64,000 bases of DNA from contig LUGG01000047.1 of the NCBI GenBank assembly GCA_001683735.1, forward strand, positions 1-64,000, read 5' to 3'. The notes beneath the pieces were generated by a model. It ran no database searches, was not told the DNA's origin, and worked only from the letters and a program-made list of their open reading frames with translations. Numbering within the stretch: the first letter of the stretch is position 1; each line of letters starts with the position of its first letter. Both the position numbers and the translations under genes were made by a program. Positions 56,501 to 64,000 of this stretch are shown in pieces. Source of the DNA: Grifola frondosa. Its lineage: Eukaryota > Basidiomycota > Agaricomycetes > Polyporales > Grifolaceae.

Positions 56501-57816
56501 CTACTCAAATTGTGTTCCAATGGAATCTTCGCTCTCGGTGTCCTCGCTTTCCGTGTCCTCGCCTTCCGTGTCCTCGCCTTCCGTGTCCTCGCCTTCCGCG
56601 TCCTCGCCCTCCGCATCGGTGTGCTCTGTGCCCATGTGCTCCGTGTCCATATCTGCTATTTCGGTATCCTCGGATGATCCAACTTCCATCTCAGCGCATT
56701 GGTGAAAGCGAAAGACCCTCCGTGTCATAACGTCTCCGCACTTGCAGCGCACGCACATGAAGTAAAATAACGAAGCTGCCACGCCTGGCCTCTCTGCGCT
56801 GTCAAATTTATGGATTAATTCATCGACGCGGGCGCGACGGGGTACGGGCATTCCGGGCGTGCCTGTAGCCAAGCAGTCGCCGCCTACTAATCGTGTAAGT
56901 TCCAGTTGACATTAAACATGCGATCAACTGACCATAGTGAGTGTATGTGCGCTTGAGTGATCTACTGCCAGTTGCGATAGCTTCATTTGATAAAGTCAGC
57001 GGTAGTCAGAACAATGCGTCATCGGACTTCACCTGCATGTTGATGTCGCATGTTTATATCTATCTCCGAGTGATGGATGACAGTTGCAGGCCGCATACAC
57101 GGGACCTGTTATGTTGTAAGTCTATGTCCGAGAGCTGACATGATGTCTTACCTCTCGTTAGATATCGTTGCGATCTGACGTACGATTTGGAGTAGATTCT
57201 TTCGAGATAGGCTGTTATTAAACGTTTGTACCATCCACGATTGTATTGAAACAAATCACTCACCTATGTATCCACAGCGCCCCGCTGCGCACATAGCTAC
57301 GTACTCTCCTGACCACGGTCCTTCTACGGCGATCAGCATGGCCGACTCGACGAACATGTTTTTATCCCGATGATCCGGCTTAACGAGGGGCATAAACAGC
57401 AAGGACCTGAAAAAATATGTGAGTAGCGATGTGCGCGAAATCCGATGGCGTGATTCGTTGGCCGTGGCCATCAAGAGGCCTATGCAACACAATCAGCGTT
57501 GTTATCAACGTTACTTACAAGAGAATGCGTACCACAACCATGGAATGAGCCGATGTTTTCTGGCATCATACTGCAGCACTTGCGATTTTTCGTCGCGAAT
57601 GCGTTGAAGGAGGTGCTGGTGCTGAGACGAAGGGCTCAAGGGTTCCCTCATGAGTATGAAGACTGCTGCCGTTGCTGGTGAGCCCCCGTGAATGGCAATG
57701 GACTTTTTATGTGCTGATAGTCTCTGCTGCGCAGTTTTCCGATGGCGATGACCTCTATGACTCGAGTGGGTCGGGACATCCAATGATAGCAGTTCTTGTA
57801 CGCGATGGCGATACTG
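56501..57816 (-). CDS. Transposon-associated orphan with paired Cys motifs and acidic repeat tail
   Basis: Function unknown. Pieces in order on the minus strand: a basic, His-rich start (MQYRHRVQELLSLDVPTHSS from 57816), AVFILMREPLSPSSQHQHLL, a middle SLLFMPLVKPDHRDKNMF, EGPWSGEYVAMCAAGRCGYI, then after an intron LERIYSKSYVRSQRYL, and a last exon 56872-56501 with RRARVDELIHKFDSAERPG, FYFMCVRCKCGDVMTRRVF and RFHQC, ending in an acidic run of (G/S)EDTE repeats. The C-x-C-x5-7-C patterns suggest a zinc-binding module; that is inference. Inner introns near 57530-57490, 57255-57200 and 57110-56895 are not all resolved. The acidic repeat has an 18-bp unit and is open on the plus strand too. I recall similar W-x-G-x-Y-V-A-x-C proteins in Agaricomycetes. 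Confidence 0.55.
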
Positions 57817-57917
57817 CATGACTCGACAGACGATCTGCAAACTCTTAAATTGTACCATGTTATGCATTGCGAAAAGTCGACTGGCTGATAGCCTTCCTTT
57901 CGCTGCTTTCAACGTTG
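57817..57917. promoter_or_regulatory. Short divergent promoter region (101 bp)
   Basis: Lies between the probable start of the Cys-motif gene (57816, minus) and that of the DUF6698 gene (57918, plus). No TATA box is seen. If the minus gene instead starts at 57912, the gap is only 5 bp. Confidence 0.4.
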
Positions 57918-59250
57918 ATGAGCGACAGTGCCGGAACTCCCGTCAAGCGACGCAATGCGCTTGAACAGGGACCTCGCAAGAAACCGTACATCTCGTCTTT
58001 TTCGTTTATTCCCTTGTTGACTTCTGCGCAAATTTACAGCCGATCTTCTGATCCTCTGGTTCACCATGGCCGTCATTTTGGTCGTACTGTTCATGCGATG
58101 TGCAATGTGAATGCACTTATTACGAACTGTGTAGTTGCCTTAGCCAAGACGAGTCGGAGGAGGGTTTATCTGCCGAGTAAGGTCATGTTTTCATCTACTC
58201 TGCATCGTAGATAACATTCTCGTTGCTTGTAGAGAGAGGCGCGAGCAGCGCATTTTTACACAACTTCTCGAATGTATTCCATTCCTGCAGGAACGCTTGA
58301 TGATGGAGAATTGCGATGAGGAGGAGATGTCAAGGATTGCTCATCTGGTACATGTCTTTTAGTCCTGTGACTGATTTGAACTGATGGGCTTCAGATTCAG
58401 CGTGGTGCCGGAAATGCGCGATCCGACGACACTAAGAGCCTCAAAGGCGCAATTCTGGATTGGATTTGTATCCCAGGGGAGGCTTTCAATCCTCCACTCA
58501 ATCGCAATGTCAAGACTACCCGTGGCTATCAGCATGATGTTACCGGAGCCCTCCTTTGCCCGGCAGGCTTAAAGTGGGAAGATCCCAAGTGAGCATCTGC
58601 ATTGCTGTATTTCATTGGTTTGCTGATTCGGCACAGAGTCAAAAGCGAACTGAGGAGTGGCGAGATAACTGTTCCTGGTGATCAGTGGCCGATATTTTTG
58701 TACGCGGATTGTAACTATAATCCGGAGGAACCTTGGGATGGATTATTAAGGAGCAAGCTCCTGGTTACGGTAGGTGTCACATTATACAGTTTTCTCATCT
58801 GAAGTTGATGTTTCATGCAGGCATACAAATATATCTTCACGTCTCCCAGCTCCGTTGACGATGAAACAAGAGCTACAAGAGCCGGGAATGCTCATATTCA
58901 CGGCATGACAAGGGTGACTCGAGCCTCAATTGCGTACATTGCGACACAGGTGAATTATGCTTTCTCCTTCCACCATGGTTATAACTCATGTTGATAACAG
59001 GTCCGATTTGCGCTATCCTCCTCGTCCGTCTTTTCTAGGGACATCGTGACCGACTCCCAACGTTTTTATAACAGCGTTGCTGAGCTGCTCGATGACGTCG
59101 AGGAAAGCGAAGAAGTCAACGCGCTCTTGAATTGGTGGGATCGGTGAGCATGTTCTAGTCTGTCCGTGGGCATGTACTTAATGAAGTTCTAGTCAAGTCT
59201 TTCCTAATACTGCATCGAATTCGTCTGTGCCGACCAAGAACAGTGCCTAG
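57918..59250 (+). CDS. DUF6698-type protein
   Basis: Domain of unknown function, repeated in Agaricomycete genomes. Seen: MSDSAGTPVKRRN, then the family opening PLVHHGRHFGRTVHAMCNVN, after introns ERLMMENCDEEEMSRIAHLI, RGAGNARSDDTKSLKGAILD, PPLNRNVKTTRGYQHD with TGALLCPAGLKW, VPGDQWPIFLYADCNYNPEE, YKYIFTSPSSVDDE, RAGNAHIHGMTRVTRASIAY, TQVRFALSSSSVFSRD, DSQRFYNSVAELLDDVEESE and an end PTKNSA. Introns at about 58173-58231, 58350-58394, 58588-58637, 58769-58820, 58948-59000 and 59144-59195. All blocks sit in order with no frame break noticed. About 320 residues. The start is the Met whose reading fits the low-complexity lead. Role in the element is unknown. Confidence 0.78.
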
Positions 59251-60329
59251 CCAGGATACGCCATAAACGCGCCCAGATGAAAGCAAGCATGACGTCCGCA
59301 GACTAATCTACCTGATCTTTAATAATTGAATATTCCCAATTCTGCATGGTGATGCGATTACATACGGGACAGTAACCTTCAGGACAGCTAAGGAGTATGA
59401 AACGTGAGCCGGACACGGATAGCGAAGGCCAAAGGTATTATTATTTCTGTCATTCTGAGTGTCTGGGCGTCGACGCGCGCTTCATCATGCATGCACCACG
59501 TTCACTCGTGAACCCTGGGTCTTAGCAGTGTCTCATTCAAACATCACGTGCTACAACTTATTGCGAATCTTAGAACCGCTGCATACATGTTACAAATGAC
59601 GCCAGAGCTATCGGACAGATCACGCGAAGATACAGATGTACAACGATCGGAAACCATCAGGCCGTCACAGCCTCTCCCTTCGACTTATTCAGGAGTGCGA
59701 CCTCCAGCTTCCGGAGAAGCTACATAAACATGTTAACTGTATGTTTGTAGTTGGAGAATACATGCGCGCGTACCTCCTCTGTATAACCGAGCTTCAAGCT
59801 GTAGTCCACGATAGGATGTTCCGAAACAGGTTGCATCGGCGGGAGCAAGAACCGCTCCCATTGTTTGTCTGCAAACTAACATTAGCATGATCATAAGGAT
59901 ACGTGCGCACTATTCACTTACCAGCCTTCTTATTCTTGTTCTTGTTCTTGTTTGCTCATGAGTGTAGAGGTACTAGTGCTGGTGGTGATGAAGAATACGT
60001 GTTTGGCCATGTTTTACGAGAGTACCTTTATATATACGACCTGTTCGGGATTGTCCGTCAAGCCTCAGATTCGCTATTATTTCTTAATACAACAATATAC
60101 AACAATTTGTGACTCTGCGTCGTTTCGGCAACTATCGGCAAATGATCACTCCGCAAACGACGGTCACTTACCTGGCAGGATAACTAGTTCCGATCGGTTA
60201 AAATGTATATTGAGACTCCATTCGGAGCTTGAATTAAATGTTAGATGAGACGCTCAACACCACTGCACCCCCGAAACCGGAGCGCCCGTCTAAGATGACG
60301 GCCGCTTTGTCACGCCTCCTGTAAGCGCT
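59251..60329. other. Intergenic, no recognised gene
   Basis: 1.1 kb after the DUF6698 stop. Short frames only. A short GTTCTT tandem repeat lies at 59935-59950. The stretch TAAGCGCTTATTTAAGCGCT just before the leader copy B is palindromic. Confidence 0.45.
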
Positions 60330-60642
60330 TATTTAAGCGCTATGTGGCATTATTTGTTTGTTTGTTCCAATCTGTTCTGGGGACGTGGGCTTCCTTTCCA
60401 AATCCAACGACTCCATTTCCCTTCGAAGTCCCCAGTCTTATCCTCCCCCGACTCGACGACCGACGCGTTCCTCTGCGTTCCTCTGCATCCTCTGCTTCCT
60501 CTCCTCCTGGACCCATGGCCGCGCTCTATATCGCTCCCAGCGGTGTATTGCGCGTGACACATCACTATCGCTCTCAGCGGTGGTGGTGTTGTCCTCTCTG
60601 TTGCCGTCGTCGGCGACAGTGAACCCTGCAGCCTAGCTGCTC
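60330..60642 (+). repeat. Dispersed leader repeat, copy B
   Basis: Same orientation as copy A, with an 18-bp insertion near 60483-60500 and a few substitutions. It ends 326 bases before the start codon of the large orphan gene. The matches begin after a TAAGCGCTTATTTAAGCGCT palindrome at 60321 and stop at GCCTAGCTGCTC. Confidence 0.88.
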
Positions 60643-60967
60643 CCTCTCAGTGCTGTTTGTTCTCCGCTGTCCCTATCCCCTTGGAGGACTGTTCGGATAT
60701 TCTGACATCGCATTGTGCTCAACGTCGCGTCCCCCCATCCTTCCCTCGGTGTGCTTGGTCTCGGTCGTGTCATCTTTGATTTGCGTCCCAAACTCTTCGC
60801 CGCTGTTTTCATCGAACTTGCGGCAGTGCACGCGAATATCTTTCACGTACCCCACCGCACCATTTGTTTCTTAGCGCCTTGTTCCGATCATTCAGTATTA
60901 GTGCTTGAGCCCTGAAGACTCTTCGCTGTGTGTAGGAGGTGTTACTAAAAGCGTGCTCCTTGTCGAT

Positions 60968-63658
60968 ATGTCTGGTATGCTCTATGTCGATGATCTACTG
61001 GCTACGTATTGATGTAACTTTCAGGGGAACTTCTCGCTGCAAACCGCCCACTTCCAAACCTCAATCATGTCTTGCGCGCATGTCGCTTGGCCAAGCCTTC
61101 GGAGATTCGATCCCACACTGACTGCCTTTGCGTTGGCGCCTTTCCAGGCACGAATGAGCAACTTTTCATCTCGTCACCGAATATCGAAATCCTTCCTGCA
61201 GTTCCTATGCATCGCAAGGATGAACTCTTTCGGTTCTACAGAGACGGCATGTTGAACTACTTCGAATTTCTGAAATGGCCACAAGCGTACTATCCCTTGG
61301 AACCTCACGCCGCCGCTGCGCCTGGCAATCCACAGCTCCTCACTGTGGGCATCGAAAACGACAAAGATCTGTATCGTGCCTTTCCTCTCGACGACGATGA
61401 GGGGATTCTTCCCAAATTTGCTGATGCGGACATTGCATGGTGCGGCTTTGTGCCGCGAGATTTCATCGTCTCCGAGGAGCTATCGAATGCGACTGTTGGA
61501 ACGCTATGTTCTGCCCTTCTCGGGCGAATGAAGGCGGCCTTGATCGAAACTGTTAAAATGGCGAAGGATGTTTTCCGTATCCCCCAGGAGTATGTACGAG
61601 GTACTTGTTCTTCGTCTCGGATTTCATCCATTTCTTAATGTCTTCTGCAGCTGAACCCCAATCCGCGATTGATCGTCGCATTCGTGATTATCTCTATCAG
61701 CGCAAGCGTAGTTTTGATCTGAAGCGAGTGTACGATCTCTTCACAACATTCCAATGACGTCTTTCGACACTGTGTTATGGTTCCGGGAGTTTCAGCGTGT
61801 TCTTCTAGATCTTCGTGCTTTCATCATCTATCATCGAGTGATTCTGCCTCTCAGCGCAACCCGGATTATCGTCGTCCACAACCTATCCTTCCCCTTAGAG
61901 GAGTTTTCACTGCCAACGAGCATTTGGTCTCTGAAATGTTTCGTATTGGCGTGCCGGTGTGGTGGATTCGTCCTCGTACCTCGTTGACGAAGGAAACGAT
62001 GATTGTGCGAGCGAGGGACGTCCTGTTGCCGTATGGTATTTTTTCCTCCACTGCGTTGATGACGCACGACAAATACTCGAAGGAAGCTCCTCTTTGGATA
62101 GAGTCGCCCCTTGATGAGGGTGGTCAAGATATTCAGGATCGACTGCGCCGATTTTCTCTCACCTCCCGTCCGCTTTTGCAGCCTATGGGACAATATTCGC
62201 CGTCGGAGACATCAAAGCTCATCGAGGAACACGTTGTACTCCCTGTCACGGGAGACCTGTATGGGGCTAATAAGCCGACAGGAATGCATCCGGTGGCTGA
62301 AGTCGAACAAAATCATGTCGACCAAGAAACAGCAGACCGTGCTGTAGCGGATACGCTAGAATTGTATTGTACGTGCTTCATTATATTCTAATTCGACACA
62401 GATGCTCAAAAATGGATCTTAGCTGAACAACCGCTCTCTTCTGATGTTGGTATCTTGAGTCCCCTTCCCTCGTCCTCTTCTCAGATTGTTCGGGAAAGCC
62501 TGCTCAGGCTTCCACCTCCATGCGTCTGAAATCTCAGACAATGCAAACAGACTTCTCGGCGATTAAAAACAGCAATACCCGGACAGAGACGGTGCCAAAG
62601 AAATCGATGAGGACATTCTCCCAGCATAAGGAGAAGCTCAAGAGGGTGGCCGCTGCCAAAAGAGCTGAAGCTGGCAGACAGGCGTCAGCTCCATTATGGC
62701 TGCCGCCACCTAGCCCCGAATGGGTTGTTGCTAGGCAGGCTTTCCAGGCGATGGTGGATGATTCTCGATACGATCCTGAAGCCGCGAGGTTGTATTCAGT
62801 GCCTCCTCTGCATGTGTTCTACACAGATCCTTCCCGTGAATTGCTGCACAATTGGATCAGGATCAGACCGTGGTGTCTTCAGCAAATATTCAATCCTCCC
62901 AAACACGGCAAGGTATTGATGACGAAAACTCAGTGGAAGATCGCGCTGCAGGGGAAGTATTACGCCGTGGATTACAGTGGCTGCCGTCGTGATCCAGAGT
63001 CTCCGCTGTGCGACATCAAACGACTTCCAATTGCACCTTCTCCATCTAAGCGACCTCGAATCGAGCCAGGGGGATCGGTCCAGGGTGCCAACTCCAGACG
63101 TCCGTACGCTGATCATCGCATGTCCGATCGCGTCGACATCAATGTGCGCTTTGGCGTCTACGCTGGGTTCCTTCCCTACAATCGTGAGGAGAGGTTCAAG
63201 TGGGGAGGTACCTCCGTTGACTACAATACGATCGTCAGCAATAACGACATCGCGGTCCACGTTCTGTGGGAACTGTCCGTGTTGAACTTTCGGTTCGAGC
63301 TTCTGATGTTGGATCGCATCGAGGCACCACATCGTTATGGCACCACAGCGGCTCAAGTGCAGCGCGAGAGTCTCGTTGTCGAAGTCTGGGGCGGAGGGGA
63401 CATTCTTCCACACTTGGACGATGCATTCGTTTCTGTCTCTCGGAGTGAGAGGAGAAGTCAGTGAAGGCTCTGGCATTGTTGATGAAGGCCTGGAAGCGAG
63501 TCCCAGCTCTTGATTGGTCGGAAAGGTTTGAAGACTTGGACCAGTGGAATTCCTTTTTGGAGTTTGAGACGTCCGTTTTGAAGACATACATATCTCATTT
63601 CCGGAAGAATTTCCATTACGACCCCACTATGCCCCTGACCCCTTCTAACGCTGTGTAA
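60968..63658 (+). CDS. Large lineage-expanded orphan protein (several apparent indels)
   Basis: Function unknown; I recall similar proteins in many copies in Agaricomycetes. Seen: a 7-base first exon (MSG, 60968-60974), then from 61024 LPNLNHVLRACRLAKPSEIR, MHRKDELFRFYRDGMLNYFE, IENDKDLYRAFPLDDDEGIL, IAWCGFVPRDFI; after an intron RRIRDYLYQRKRSFDLKRVY; then LPLRGVFTANEHLVSEMFRI with GVPVWWIRPRTSL, HDKYSKEAPLWIESPLDEGG; after an intron VGILSPLPSSSSQ; then SMRTFSQHKEKLKRVAAAKR, YDPEAARLYSVPPLHVFYTD, HVLWELSVLNFRFELLMLDR and a last part LALLMKAWKRVPALDW to the stop at 63656-63658. Odd: four frame changes (near 61755, 61858, 62520, 63462), each explained by one lost base in a short run. The order of conserved blocks is otherwise kept. 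About 800 residues. Confidence 0.6.
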
Positions 63659-64000
63659 CCTTCGTCGGGCGGCTTGGACAGCTCATAGGCTTTCTCGTGG
63701 GATCAATGTTGTCTTTGTGTTTGCTGGAGTCGAGCTTTCGATCTGTGGACGATATCTTAGCGTGTCTGATCTGTATGTATTTTGCATGATTTATCTCACG
63801 ATGAGTGTTCTTGCATCAGCGCTGAGAGGCAGAATTTCTGAAATGCATCACTGGAATGCATTTGCGGATCAAGACATTTCAAATCATACCCGGTGTAGTC
63901 TCTCATCAGTCCTCAGCGCTTCCTCAAACTGACTCGAAAGAATTATGCGACGTCTGACTGCACAGGTTCCTTTTATATTTGCAGACTTCCTACATCGTTC
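63659..64000. other. Window end, no recognised gene
   Basis: 340 bp with a 71-codon plus frame at 63717-63932 that matches nothing I know. Confidence 0.4.

Overview
The window looks like nuclear DNA of a filamentous basidiomycete, most likely an Agaricomycete of polypore type. Genes carry many short introns (about 50-75 bp, GT..AG). Several products are typical of that group: F-box proteins, secreted and single-pass membrane orphans, a CYP63-like P450 and a DUF6698 protein. All exon structures here were read by eye from splice signals and family resemblance; no alignment was run.

Layout. 0-5 kb: a divergent pair of cell-polarity genes, Bud6/AIP3 (minus, cut by the window start) and Axl2-like (plus). 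6-17 kb: a broken F-box gene, a conserved orphan, the dynein light chain LC8, a single-pass membrane protein and an intact F-box protein. 18.8-26 kb: mitochondrial-type dihydroorotate dehydrogenase (pyrimidine synthesis), a secreted protein built of two tandem domains, and a zinc-type alcohol dehydrogenase/enoyl reductase-like protein. 26-37 kb: a tRNA-His, a conserved orphan, three tandem short-chain dehydrogenases, and a second single-pass membrane protein.

From about 37 kb the character changes. There is a 119-bp tandem repeat. Then 39.9-44.9 kb is a gene graveyard: broken pieces of a P450, the release factor eRF3, the proteasome ATPase Rpt6, a glycosyltransferase-like gene and an acyl-CoA ligase, in mixed orientations and with introns still present in several. 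From 45.7 to 53.2 kb lies an orphan gene with an Arg/Ser-rich repeat tail. Its first exon is split by a 5.46-kb near-perfect palindrome (47636-53094). The palindrome has 2.37-kb inverted arms built partly of 21-bp satellites, a 708-bp centre with no recognisable transposase, and an 8-bp target duplication. It looks like a non-autonomous foldback-type mobile element and is the most unusual feature here.

From 53.4 kb to the end is transposon-associated cargo: a dispersed leader repeat in three copies, a Ulp1/C48 cysteine protease, a cysteine-motif protein, a DUF6698 protein sharing a 101-bp divergent promoter with it, and a large orphan protein downstream of another leader copy.

A caution for every gene model: many conserved genes carry apparent one-base frameshifts, mostly losses of one base in short runs, while their amino-acid sequence is otherwise well kept. 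This looks more like uncorrected sequencing error than true decay, except in the graveyard genes, which also carry nonsense codons and changed active-site residues.
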